Shown here one piece after another: positions 34,746-46,582 of a stretch of 64,000 bases of DNA (position 1 is the first letter of the stretch; the number at the start of each line of letters is the position of its first letter). This DNA comes from Zizania palustris (lineage: Eukaryota; Streptophyta; Magnoliopsida; Poales; Poaceae), in assembly GCA_019279435.1 (NCBI GenBank), contig JAAALK010000086.1, positions 16,227,913 to 16,291,912 of the forward strand, in the 5' to 3' direction. The position numbers were made by a program, and so were the translations under genes. Under the pieces are notes generated by a model, which searched no databases, had not been told where the DNA came from, and saw only the letters and a list, made by a program, of their open reading frames with translations.

Positions 34746-37700
34746 CTACTCGAATAACTCGGGGTATTGGGCTTTTAGTTCGTCTTCCTTTTCCCAAGTG
34801 GCTTCTTCGGCGGGATGGTTGTTCCATTGAACCTTGCAGAAGCGGACAATGCGACTTCTGGTTACTCTCTCCTTGGTTTCCAAGATCTTGATGGGTCTTT
34901 CTATGTAGGTCAAGTCTTCTTGGACATTAAGCTGCTGAAGGTCGGCTTGCTCGGTGGGTACACGGAGGCACTTCTTCAGCTGAGAGACATGGAACACATC
35001 ATGAACTCCTGCCGAGGATGGAGGCAGTTCAAGTTGATATGTCACTTCTCCTTGTCGACAGAGGATCTGGAAAGGTCCGACGTAGCGGGGTGCTAGTTTG
35101 CCTTTCATGTTGAACCTTTGAGTGCCACGGAGGGGAGTGACTCGGAGGTAGACATAATCGCCCTCCTCAAAGGCTAGGTCTCTTCGACGGTTGTCGGCAT
35201 AGCTCTTCTGACGGGATTGGGCTGCCTTCAATCGGTCTCTTATGATTTTAACCTTCTCTTCCGCTTCTCTTAATAGATCAGTCCCAAACAGTTGTGACTC
35301 TCCGGTTTGATCCCAGAGCAACGGCGTTTTGCACTTACGCCCATAGAGTGCTTCGAACGGGGACATTTGTAGGCTGGCTTGATAGCTGTTGTTGTAGGAG
35401 AACTCCGCATATGGTAAGTTCTTGTCCCACATTCCACCAAAGTCTAGAGCACAAGCTCTAAGCATATCCTCCAATATCTGGTTGACCCTTTCGGTCTGAC
35501 CGTCGGTCTGTGGATGATAGGCGGTGCTAAAGTTCAGCCGCGTGCCGAGTTCCTCTTGAAGGTTCTTCCAAAACTTGGAGGTAAACTGACTCCCGCGGTC
35601 AGATACAATCTTCTTAGGAACTCCGTGAAGACACACGATCCGGGTCATATATAACTCAGCCAACTTGGCGACGGTGTAAGTTGTCTTGACCAGAACGAAG
35701 TGAGCTACCTTGGTGAGTCGGTCGACGATCACCCAGATAGAATCATGACCAGCTTGGGTTCTGGGCAGTCCCGTGATGAAGTCCATTCCTATCTCTTCCC
35801 ACTTCCATTCAGGGACCTTGAGAGGTTGAAGAAGTCCGGCAGGCCTCTGATGCTCTGCCTTGACTCGCCGGCATGTGTCGCACTTGGCCACATACTCTGC
35901 TATTTCTCTCTTCATGCTGACCCACCAATATTTTTCCTTTAGGTCTTGATACATCTTCGTACTCCCGGGATGGATGGAGTATAATGTATCATGGGCTTCT
36001 TGAAGGATGAGGGTCTTCAACTCAGGTAGGTTGGGTACGCATACTCGGTTTCCGAACCAGATGGTACCACGCTCGTCCTCGGAAAATCCGGGGGCTTTAC
36101 CCTTCCTCATGTTTTGCTGGATCTCCAGGATGTCCGAGTTTTCCCCCTGCTTTTCTCGGATCTGGTCTATTAAGACAGGTCGAGACTCCAAGGCAGCGAG
36201 GTACGCTCGAGTGGTGATCCCTAGGTTCAGCCTTTCCATCTCCTTATACAGTAAAGGAGCTTGGTCCTGAATCATGATGGCATTGCAGTACCCTTTTCGA
36301 CTAAGGGCGTATGCCACCACATTCGCTTTGCCCGGATGATAATGGATGCCCAAGTCGTAATCCTTGATCAGTTCCAACCATCTCCTTTGCCTGAGATTCA
36401 GATCTGGTTGGGTGAATATGTACTTGAGGCTCTTGTGGTCGGTGAAGACCTCACACCGATTTCCCACAAGGTAATGTCTCCATATCTTCAAGGCATGAAC
36501 CACGGCTGCTAATTCCAGGTCGTGAGTTGGGTAGTTCAGTTCATGCGGCCTTAGCTGTCGGGAGGCGTAGGATATCACTTTCCCTTCCTGCATTAAGACG
36601 CATCCCAATCCTTGACGAGAGGCATCACAGTAGACGTGGAAGTCTTTTCGGATGTCTGGCAGAGTCAGAATGGGAGCTGACACTAGCTTCTTCTTGAGGG
36701 TCTGGAAGCTTTCTTCGCAGTCGGGGGTCCATTCAAATTTCACTTCCTTCTGCAAAAGTCTGGTCATAGGTTTGGCGATTTTGGAAAAATTCTCGATGAA
36801 CCGGCGGTAGTATCCGGCCAATCCGAGAAAACTCCGGATCTCGGTCACCGTTGTGGGCTGCAGCCAGTTGGTTACTGCTTCCACGGTGGTTGGGTCCACT
36901 GCTATTCCTCCGGCAGATATAACATGGCCGAGGAACTTCACCTCTGACGACCAAAATTCACATTTGCTATACTTGGCATACAGTTGCTGCTCCCTTAGCT
37001 TCCCGAGGGTCAGACGGAGGTAAGTCTCGTGTTCTTCTTTGGTCTTGGAGTAAACGAGGATATCGTCGATGAATACCACGATGAACTTGTCTAAGAACTC
37101 CATGAATACACTGTTCATCATGTTCATGAAAAAGGCTGGGGCATTCGTGAGTCCGAACGACATAACGGTGTACTCGTAGAGTCCATAGCGGGAGGTGAAG
37201 GCAGTCTTGGGTTTGTCTTCTTCTCTAATCCTCAACTGGTGATAACCTGACCTGAGGTCAATCTTGGAAAACACCGAGGATCCTTTCAGCTGATCGAACA
37301 GGTCGTCGATCCGAGGCAATGGGTACTTGTTCTTGATGGTTACGTCATTCAAGCCTCTATAGTCCACGCACATCCTCTTGGTCTTGTCTTTCTTCATGGC
37401 AAATATAACCGGTGCACCCCAGGGTGAGGTACTCGGTCGGATTTAACCTTTCTGCTCTAGGTCTTCGATGTTGCTCTTGACTTCGGCTAGTTCATTGGTG
37501 GCCATTCGGTACGGGCGCTTGGAGATTGGAGTGGTCCCGGGGACAAGTTCGATTCTGAATTCGATGTCCCGCTTGGGAGGCATTCCGGGTAGGTCTTCAG
37601 GGAAGACATCCGCAAACTCCTTGACTATAGGCACCTCTTCAAGAGCTATTGAGCGAAGGGATGCTCCGAGTGGTTTGCGACTGGTCATCCGAAAGGTGAC

Positions 37701-39212
37701 GGCTGCGCCTTCAGGGTTGGTCACCATGACGGACTTGTTGGCACAGTCGATCACTCCCTTGTGCTTCATCAACCAATCCATCCCTAGTATGAGGTCGAGT
37801 CCGGTGCATTGGATGAGGACTGGCTCGGCCCGAAACAGTATTCCTTGGATGTCAATTTGAACCTTAGGGCTGTATAAGCGGGCTAAGGTCCTATTGCCGG
37901 GGGTGGCAATCACCATGGGAATGGGTAGAGGGAGCACGTCCAGTTCGTTTGTTTTCACAAAATCTTCCGAGACGAAGGAGTGGGTTGCTCCAGAGTCAAA
38001 TAATATTACGGCCGGTACGGAATTCACAGTAAACGTACCGAGCACGACTTCAGGAGCCTCCTGAGCTTCCTCCACGCTGATGTGGTTGACACGGGCACGA
38101 ACTGCCTGGTTGGGTGCTGCGCCTTGAGCTTGCTTGGGGTGGGGACACTGGTGTGCATAGTGCCCTTCCTTGCGGCAGTTAAAGCAGACGACCGGCCTTC
38201 CTTGGCGATCCTTCAAGATCGGAGCCTTGGCGGCTGGTGTCGGCTGAGTGGCTGGAGCTGGTGGAGCGGGACGAGGATGTCCGGCGTTGGATCCACCGGC
38301 GGCGTGAGGTGGCCTGTAGGCGGGCCGAGGATGGTAGGCGGGCGCTGGTGGCGGAGGGACGAAGCGGGGCCTCTGCGAGTTCGCTTGCTGATGCTTGAAG
38401 GCGATCATCTTCCTCTTCTTGAGGTCTAGCCTGTTCTGCTCAGTCTCTTGGATGAGCGCTTTGTTGACTAGCCGTTGGAAGTCGGCGTAGTCGGTGGCGA
38501 CGAGCTGGATGGACAGCTCATCCTTAAGTCCCCAGAGGAACTTGGCTTGGCGGAGGGCGTTGGTGCGCACTTCCTCCGGTGCGTAGCGGGCGAGGCGGTT
38601 GAACTCATGGAGGTACTCCATGACGGTCCTGTTGCCTTGCTGCAGGTCGCGGAACTCCTGCTGTTTCACCGCGGTAACACCGGCGGGGACGTGGGTAGCA
38701 CGAAAGGCGATGGTGAACTCCGCCCAAGTCACCACGTGGTCCTCTGGCTGGGACTCACGATAATTGTCCCACCATTCAGCTGCGGGGCCCTGGAGCTGGT
38801 GAGTGGCGAAGGCCACCCGCTCCCGGTCGGTGCAGGGGAGGAGGTCGAGCTTCTTTTCGATGGTGCGAAGCCAGTCTCCGGCCTCCATCGGGTTGGTGGT
38901 GCTCGAGAAGATGGGCGGGCGCACGCGCAGGAACTCTGAGAGCTGCGGAGCGGGCGCGGGTGCTGGTGCGCGAGGGGCAGGTTCCCCGTTCTGCAGACGG
39001 TCCAACTGAGCTTGTTGGTTCTGCATTTGGGTGAGGAGGGCGGTGATCAGGTGGTTCTGATTCGCCATCATTTCTGCCAAGGTGGGGTGGTTGGTGGAAG
39101 GCGACCCAGACTGACGCGGGCCCGTTGCACCCCAGTTGGGTACAACACCCTAGGGCGCATCACGGCTTCCTCCTGCTCCGTTGTTGGAGCCGGTGTTCTG
39201 GTAGTCGGCCAT
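34746..39212 (-). pseudogene. gag-pol: Gag-Pol of chromovirus copy B
   Basis: This copy has the same domain order as copy A and is not interrupted by an insertion. The ATG at 39212 opens 'MADYQNTGSNNGAGGSRDAP' and then meets an in-frame TAG. The next ATG, at 39071, opens the long frame. The first open part (37443-39071) holds Gag, the zinc knuckle CFNCRKEGHYAHQC and a protease with an intact DSGA motif. It ends where a TAC (Tyr) codon in A is TAA in B. The frame resumes without shift into RT (FIDD), RNase H, integrase and chromodomain (34746-37397 from its first ATG). RNase H has Tyr where A has the Asp of 'VVADALSRK', a catalytic position in the family. Integrase D, D and E are present. Defective unless the stop is read through, and RNase H is likely inactive. 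Confidence 0.92.
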
Positions 39213-39399
39213 CTTCTGAATATACATAGTGATAAGGCAAAAATTGACAACACAATTAACAGGAGTGGCGCATGCATAAAAATCAAGTGGTAGAAAAAGT
39301 TCATTACAACCAAGTTCTTATTCTACCCATAACACACTCGTCATGGGTAGCACCACATACAAAACCATGCTTTTTATTTTAAACAGCGACTCCTAACGC

Positions 39400-40179
39400 C
39401 TACTCGCCACCGGAGGCGGTCTCCGTGCTCTCGGAACCACGAGTACGCGGCTCCGAAGGGATGGTGGGCTCGAGAAAATTCTCGATGATGGAGTCGGAGA
39501 CGAGGCCGGGGCGTGGTGCAGGGGCGCTGGTGGAGGGTCTGGCGGGGGAGGGTCGTGGCGGGATCCTCTTGGGGCGAGGGAGGGGCTCACGGATGGGCTT
39601 CTTCTTCCTTGGAAGAAGAGGAACCATCTCCGCAATGTCCTTCTGCAGCTGCATGATCTTGCGCTGCAGTTCGCCGTTCTGTTGGATCAAGTTCTTCGTT
39701 TCTTCACGAAGGAACTCGACCGCCTCATGGTGCTCGTCGGCGTCGAGCACCGCCTCGGTGTGGAGATCATCCATGGCCTGTAGAAGACGCGACTGCCGGG
39801 CCATGACCGGATCACGCACGGAGTGAACTCCGAGGTAGATGCTACGGTGGGCTCCGGGAGTATGCTTCGGCACGAGCCGGAAGGACGAGTTCTGAAGACG
39901 ATCATCGTAGATCATCCTCAGCTCCATGAGGGCCTGGAGGGCGACTCGTTGGCACGCGACGTCGAAAGTCGGGCCTCCAAGTGCGGTGGTGTAGGGCGGC
40001 AGGTGTTCTCCGGAGCCGTGGACGGTGAGGGAGACGTCGCAAGGCCAGGCGAACTCGTCGGGGTACACTCCTTGGAATTCGGGTTCGAAGAGGAACCCGA
40101 GGAAGGTGAGCATCATACGGAGCTCCCGGACGAAGCCCTCGTAGTGGCGGCAGTAGCTGTGGACTTGGTAGACAGGCAT
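39400..40179 (-). CDS. accessory ORF upstream of gag, intact (259 aa)
   Basis: The frame lies between the primer site and gag on the same strand as Gag-Pol. It ends 188 bp before the gag ATG, so it would be the first ORF of the genomic RNA. The N-terminal ~100 residues look globular ('MPVYQVHSYCRHYEGF...' to 'MIYDDRLQNS'). Residues ~150-186 (REETKNLIQQNGELQRKIMQ and following) are rich in heptad-like Leu/Ile/Met and predict a coiled coil. A basic RKKKP cluster near 191 could be a nuclear signal, and the tail is Pro/Ser-rich. No enzyme motif is seen and function is unknown. Conservation of the frame among all copies suggests coding, but gag-pol has accumulated stops while this frame has not in the same time, which is weak evidence because the duplication is recent. 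Confidence 0.7.
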   Translation of the reverse strand: MPVYQVHSYCRHYEGFVRELRMMLTFLGFLFEPEFQGVYPDEFAWPCDVSLTVHGSGEHLPPYTTALGGPTFDVACQRVALQALMELRMIYDDRLQNSSFRLVPKHTPGAHRSIYLGVHSVRDPVMARQSRLLQAMDDLHTEAVLDADEHHEAVEFLREETKNLIQQNGELQRKIMQLQKDIAEMVPLLPRKKKPIREPLPRPKRIPPRPSPARPSTSAPAPRPGLVSDSIIENFLEPTIPSEPRTRGSESTETASGGE

Positions 40180-40302
40180 CTACAAAACAGCAAGTTGAAT
40201 AAAAGTGAGGAGAGGAACAAAGTTTATAAAGTAGATTTTCAAGAAATAATTTCCTGTGGCTAATGGCTAGGCGGGTCTGTTTGGCTTCATACAATCAAGT
40301 CG

Positions 40303-40314
40303 GCTCTGATACCA
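40303..40314 (-). other. primer-binding site of copy B
   Basis: TGGTATCAGAGC on the minus strand, 3 bp from LTR3. Confidence 0.9.
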
Positions 40315-40317
40315 TCT

Positions 40318-43300
40318 TGTAGCGCCCCGATTTATCAAATCGAGACATTATTGAATTTCAGTAGAAAAACAATAATACAAGAGGTTCATCATGCGACAAC
40401 GTACATACGACAATATCCATGGTACGCAGACCATATTTATTACATCAATGTTTTAATAAAAACAGTAAATGAAAATAATTAGAAAACGGCATGACGAACA
40501 TCTTCTTCAGGATTTTTCTTCTCGACTGGTTCGCTACTCCAGACCGTCCTCATAGTAGGCATCCTCTGTGGGGTCCAACGGGTATGAGTACAAAAAGTAC
40601 TCAACAAGCCACCGCAAATGCAAGTAATAATGCAGGATAATAAACAAGGAAGGGTAATGGCTAACATTGCGGAAAAGTACAGTTTCAGTTATTGCATTTA
40701 ATGTAATCAAATTTTAATTATGTGGAAAGTAAACATGAATATCATCAACACCAACTAACTCAAGGGGTACAGTCAGCCCCACCTCGCTCAACAGTCCTTA
40801 CATGTCAATCCATCATGCACATACATATTCAAAGTAAACTAACTGGGGGATGTCACGCAACCCGCCCTTGACCGCGGGCTCGGCTTTTCGAAAAGATTTA
40901 AGACTCTGATCAGAGTTGTACTACTGTACCCACAAGGCACGCACTCATCCCAAACGAGACGACCCATTCCACGGGAACTTGTGCCAAAACCTCAATATGA
41001 GATGTTCCAAGCGATAACCACCCGCTCTAGGTTTCGCCGGCGCGCCGGGCCGCATCCCGGCTAACGTTGCACCCCCTTTTGCGCCACATTGGTACAAGTC
41101 ACCTGCAGGTGCAACTTGACCCATCTCCAATTGGTGGCCTTGGTTTGGAACAACCCATACCTTAGTTAGGACTTACCCACTAGACTTGTGGTTAGTACGT
41201 AAGTGTATTGCAACGGATCCCTCAGACCGGTCCTTATAGTGCCCCGGGTGCTACCAACCAATGCCCTAGCTTGCACCCGGAACCCACCATGCATACACTC
41301 ACAACCATAACTCATCACCAACAGAATTTCCAAGGATAAGAAGTAACGGGGATCATATAATAGAACCATTTTGCTACGACTCATTTTTATCCTATAGCGA
41401 TCGTGTCAATACATTGGACACTAGCTAATATCATTGATCATATGGTGACAAGGAGGTTAGGCGAGATAGCATGGCTTGGGTTGCACATCAAGGTCGGGGG
41501 ATCCTAAATAAATATAATGTAAGGGTTTATTTGACTAATGCATATATAACCTATGTGTTTTAGCGATAGTTTAATCAAACATGGGTTCAATATGCTCAAA
41601 AGATTGGTTTGGTGACTTGCCTTGTTCAGCAAAAGGAGAGGGAGGGACTTCGGGGAAGTACTCCGGCTCCTCGGCGACGTCGTAGTCTTTTTGATATAGT
41701 AAAGTAAAATAAAAAGAACACAACATTCAATACAACATTACATTATAAGCACATAAGTTAAAGTTGGTTTGATTATAAATAAAATAAATTCAATGGTTAA
41801 GGTTCTGTGGTTTATTTTATAAATAAATTTTAAAGGAATTAAAGAGTTGTCCTTTCTTTGAAAAGGATGTTTAAATGTGATTATTGCCATATTAAATTCT
41901 CAAATAAGTGTGAAATGAAAAGTTCATGTTAATTTGATGGTTTTCAGTGAATGGACAGAATGGAAATAAATCTAAATTTTTCTGAAGTTTAAACATTTGA
42001 ATTTATATTTTAATCCTAAAGGCATTTGGATATTCATTTGAATAAACATGAAAAAGTCAAAGTAAACCTACTGTTTTTATTGCATAAACATGTAGAGAAT
42101 AATATTATGAATTTTCTGAAATTGGAACGGCAATTTTTAGAGTTCAAATGCGCCAGATATGAATTTTACAAGTTTAAAAGTATTTCTGAAATTCATTTTC
42201 AATTTTTAAACCCCTCGGGTCCACGGTGAGCCAGGCCCACGGTGAACCCGCGCACTGTGCGCGTGCACCGGGTCGATCTGGACCGTCGGATCCAGATCCG
42301 ACGCGCGAGGGCGGGGCGGGGCGCGTTAAAGTGACGTGGACGGCCAGGATTAAAACGTTTGAACCGGTACGCGATGGACGGCTTAGATGCGATGCGGGGT
42401 TTTAAAACTAACGGACGCACGAGATTAAAACGTACCCCTTCGCCGAGATCTAACGGATCAGATTAAACCGCACGCGGGGATTAATCGTCACCGTCGGATC
42501 TAGATCGCACGGTCGTTCGTGAATCCGACACGGCACGGGTACTCGACCCGTGCCGGTCGTCTTCTCCGACGACGGCGAGCGGGCCAGCGGCCACGGCGAG
42601 CGACGGCGATCGAGTCTAAGGCCTAAAACGGAACGAGGGTGGCATGGGGATCATGGGGTACCTCGGCGGTGAGAAAAGGTCGACGGGGTGAGGCCGGCGA
42701 CGAGAGGAGGCGGTGGAGGCGTTCGGGCCCTAGGCGGCGACGGTGATCCGGCGAGGTTCGTCGACGACGGAGTGGTGGCCGGCGTTGGGGAGGTCCTTGC
42801 GGTTGCAGCGGTGTGGTCGGCGAGGGCGGAGGGGGACTCTGGCGACGGCGATCGATGGCTGGAGGTCGGGCGGCGGTGTTGCGCTAAAGACCGAGTGGAG
42901 GGCGCTCTGTTTGGTCTGAGTTCAATTGGATGCGTGAACCGAACGCGGTGGAGGGCCGTGGTTTATATAGGGGTTCCGGCGGGGGCAGGGAGGGCGCAAT
43001 TGACGGTGGCCGGGGATAAATGCGCCTTGACGCCGGCGAGCTCGGGTTGACGCGGTTCAACGCACCTGGACGTGAATCGGGTGGGATTAATAGGGGGAAA
43101 CGGCCGGCGCGTTGAGGGGACTTCAATGCAGGCGTCGGATTAAAGGGAGGGGGCCGGCGAGGGCGGATCCTAGGCGGAGTTAGGGCTTCGGCCGGCGAGG
43201 GGGGATCCGGGGGCGGATCTCGCGGGGACGAAGGTCCTGACAAGCGGGGGCCACTCGTCAGTGGGCGCGAGAGGGTGAGGGTGGCTACTGACGGGTGGGG

Positions 43301-43707
43301 TCGAGGTGTCGGGCGCGCGCGCGAGGGAAAGCGTTCGGCGCCGACAGGTGGGGTCGGGCTGTCAGCCAGAGGCGCGTGAGGTAACGGGGTGGGCCGGCCG
43401 GGAGGGAGAGAAGGGAGGGGAGGGAGCCCGTTACTGTTTGAAATTATTTTCTGATTAAAAATAATTGCAGAAAATAGATTAAATCATTTGGGGCATTTCC
43501 AAGGTGGACAAAATTTATAAAAATTCTCAAAAATATTTCTTGGCTTTAGGATCATATACAAAAATTTTCACCTCCTAGTTTGGCCATCTACTCTATGATG
43601 TAGTTCAATTTGGTATAAAGAGGTATTTAAAGTATTTTCAGAAATATATATTCCAAGAAATTGAATTTAATAATATTTTTATTGTATTGAAAATTTGGGG
43701 TGTTACA
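40318..43707 (-). repeat. LTR3 of chromovirus array, 3390 bp (outer 5' LTR)
   Basis: It has the same termini and length as LTR2, with scattered single-base differences. Its right edge, ...GGGGTGTTACA, meets Copia RNase H sequence cleanly at 43708. This is therefore the true outer edge of the original insertion on this side. Confidence 0.95.
42962..42969 (-). promoter_or_regulatory. LTR3 TATA box
   Basis: TATATAAA on the minus strand at the same relative position as in LTR1 and LTR2. It would drive transcription of copy B. Confidence 0.55.
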
Positions 43708-44300
43708 GGCATGCACTTCAAAGGATTATGCGTTACTTAGTAGGTACCATGAGCTGTGGAATTCACTATTCTAGGCACCCTACTATGCTTGAGGGATATA
43801 GTGACTCGAACTAGATATCCGATGCTGATGAATTTTACGTCACAACTAGGTATGTGTTTACCCTTGGAGATGGTGTAATAACATGGAGGTTTGTAAACAG
43901 ACCATTTTGACGTGTTAAACCATAGAAGCAAAACTTACTCCTTTAGATACAACAACTGCAGAGGCATAATGGCTACGTGAGCTATTGATGGACTTGTCTG
44001 TGGTTGAAAAACCAGTGTCGCCTATTCTTATGCAGTATGACAATCAAATTGTGATGGTCAAAGTGAATAGTGTTAAGGTTAATGTGAAGTCATCAAGACA
44101 CGATAAAATACGATTGAAGTATGTTAGGATGGTGAGAAAATCTGAAGTAAGAAGTGTGAGATATTTAAACAGACAAAAACCTAGCAGATCTCCTTACAAA
44201 AGGGTTATCACGAAATGTGGTAGAAAATACATCGAGGGAGATGGGTGTGAGACCCATATGAGTTGCCATAGTGGTAATCCAACCTATGTAATTGGAGATC
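43708..44300 (+). pseudogene. Copia RT-end/RNase H remnant (host Copia element E)
   Basis: Plus-strand translation, with frame breaks, gives typical Copia C-terminal sequence: 'ALQRIMRYLVGTMSCGIHYS', 'LEGYSDSN', 'ISDADEFYVTTRYVFTLGDG', 'RELLMDLSVVEKPVSPILMQ' and 'VKVNSVKVNVKSSRHDKIRL'. Several stops and frameshifts make it inactive. It matches the strand and type of the gag fragment ending at 16971, so it is the other end of the interrupted element. Confidence 0.8.
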
Positions 44301-44813
44301 CCATGAATTAGGACCTGGAAAGAACAAGCTATTGGTTAACTGAGGAGAGACATCATTATTTTCTAACCCTCTCTAAGATGCAATACTCTCAAAAACCGTA
44401 AAGTAGGTTGGCTTTATGCCTTAATGTATTTTGTTGGCTTTAATTAGCAAAGATGCTATCCTGTAGATCATTCTTGAAGAATACACCTATATGATCTTGA
44501 CGGTCTAACGTCACCGTCCATGAGACTTGGGTGATCTCTAGTAAGCTCATTATGAGACCAGAGAGTACAACACATATGCTCCACCCGAGTGGTAGGCTAC
44601 TAGCAGCCAAGTACTAGTTAAGACTTTGAGTGAAACTTGTTCGCAGAAAACTTATAATTCAAGGCATAGTCCATTGTTCAAGTTGTGAATGAGTGTAGCT
44701 TGAACTTCTAAGCGGGAGTTCAACTTAACAGTTCTCGCCAAAACACTAGTATATTAAACAATAGTGAGAATCAGACAAATCTTCAAATGTGCATTTGAGA
44801 TCTAGTGGGGGAT
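44301..44813 (+). other. Copia element E 3' untranslated region and polypurine tract
   Basis: No frame is present. The stretch ends in 'tctagtgggggatt' (44801-44814), a typical Copia polypurine tract immediately before the 3' LTR. Confidence 0.6.
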
Positions 44814-45678
44814 TACTAGAATTTTAGAATAGACTCATATGAATATTTCAAAAATTACTAAATAAATCTCAAAGGCCCACACCGAGAAAAGGATTACCGG
44901 GTAGTAGGGAGTCGAGTATCGGACGCGAGCCAAGGACTCGGAGGTCAAAGATCAGCACTTCTCGAATGCCTTATCCGAGTCGGGACTCGAGGGTCAAGGG
45001 TCAACTTACCGAGCCCGACCACGTGTTCCCGAAATCTGATTCCTTGCCTTTTGGAGACACGGTCTTTCCTTTTATTGTTCTGATTCTTTAGTAACGTGGA
45101 GAAGATTGGGGGATATCGTTATATTGAAATCGACTTCATTGAGATCGTGGTCACGACATGAGATCTGGTTTCTCCCATATAAATACTCGTAGATCTAGCC
45201 GAATCATTACGATGAGAAATACAACAGAATCGGGCTAGGATTTTGTCTGTCTCTTCTCTCTACTGCGCTATCACCGTAGACTACTCCATCCTATCCGTCG
45301 GCGTGCAATGGGAATGGGAGAGCAAGTCTCTAGAACCAGTCGTCCTTGAGATCCTGCACCGGGAGAGGCGAATAATTTTTTTGGGAAGCACTCTGCGCGA
45401 CTGCTCAATTTCGTCAGCACGACGCATCTTCCATCTACATCTATCGTTGGTCGCCGTCGGGTGCTGCGATTCGACATCAAAAGAAACGTCTTTGCCCCGA
45501 CCACGGTTCATCCTCGACTACCTTACACTACATGATTTCCCTTTATATATGGTTTATAATTATGCTTTGTGAAATCATGATTGTTGCGTTCTTGTCGACT
45601 AGTATGATAAATCAGTTCATGCTAGTTAACGGGCGTCATGATTTATCTAATTTAGAAATTAATCGTAATATTCAAACA
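44814..45678 (+). repeat. 3' LTR of Copia element E (right end approximate)
   Basis: It starts right after the polypurine tract as 'tactagaattttagaata', which resembles the family's TGTTAGAATTTTAG start with TG changed to TA. A TATAAATA motif lies at 45178-45185. The right end is placed at 'caaaca' near 45678 by eye. The 5' LTR of this element is not in the window. Confidence 0.55.
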
Positions 45679-46283
45679 ATACGTACCTGGTTTCACGACG
45701 ACGACCGTACGTATGTATATACTGCTACAGCGTGTGTACGTACGTACGGTACGTGTGCGCGTAAGTCAAGTCCAAAGACCAAAATCCCTGCGCCGTCGTC
45801 GCGCGCATGCCTGTGTCAACCCTTCCTCTCATGCTACCCCGTCTTCTGACACACGTAGGGCAAAAACACGAAAACCACTTACTCGTAGTCGTCGTTGAAC
45901 AAATCTCGCAAGAAGCAAAGGTCTTAGCAATAAAAGACCACGTATGTGGTAGCATGCGACGGTATGTACGTACGTTTACATTATGCTACCCTTGACACAT
46001 ACTCTTTTCAATTCTCCAGTTTTGATTTGTCCCATAGATTTCAAGTTCCAATTCTAATCATGTTCCAAGTCCCAAATGTCGTGCGCATGAGCGTGCAGTA
46101 TGCGTGAAATGCGTCCAACCGTTGACTGATGCAAAAAAGGGCAGGTTTACACGCAGGAAAACCAACATAATCAAAGGCCGGCGGCGAGCAAAATCAATGC
46201 TAATGCCACACAAACGCGTACGTAACCATCACTTTGGTCTCTTCTGCGAGGAGACCAACTATGGATAGAGATAGGTAAGACTT
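45679..46283. other. spacer, nothing recognised
   Basis: It contains ACGT-rich alternating stretches (45700-45760 and 45945-45975) but no supported gene or element. The overlapping frames at 45713-45995 on both strands have no domain. Confidence 0.45.
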
Positions 46284-46582
46284 GGCCCCATGGATGACCG
46301 TTTAACTTTTGTTATATTAATTAAAAAGACTAAATATGAAATTATAAAATTAATTGTAGAACTCTTAAGCTAATGCGAGACGAATCTATTAAACCTAATT
46401 AGTTTATGATTTGACAATGTTGTACTACGGTAAAAATGTGTTGATTATAGATTAATTAGGTTTAATAGATTCGTCTCGTGAATTAGCTTAGGTTCTATAA
46501 TTAGTTTTATAATTATCTCATGCTTAGTTTTTCTAATTAGCATTCGAACATCCGATATAACAGAGGTCATCCAAATAGGGCC
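46284..46582. mobile_element. MITE with long inverted repeats
   Basis: The ends are opposed: 'ggccccatggatgaccg' on the left and 'ggccctatttggatgacct' on the opposite strand at the right. The interior has a large palindrome, 'gagacgaatctattaaacct' (46378) opposing 'aggtttaatagattcgtctc' (46459). The same interior motif occurs in the MITE at 60990. The target duplication is not clear. Confidence 0.65.

Noticed and set aside
45700..45980. ACGT-rich stretch as a regulatory site
   Set aside because: The motif is simple-sequence-like and no gene lies next to it.
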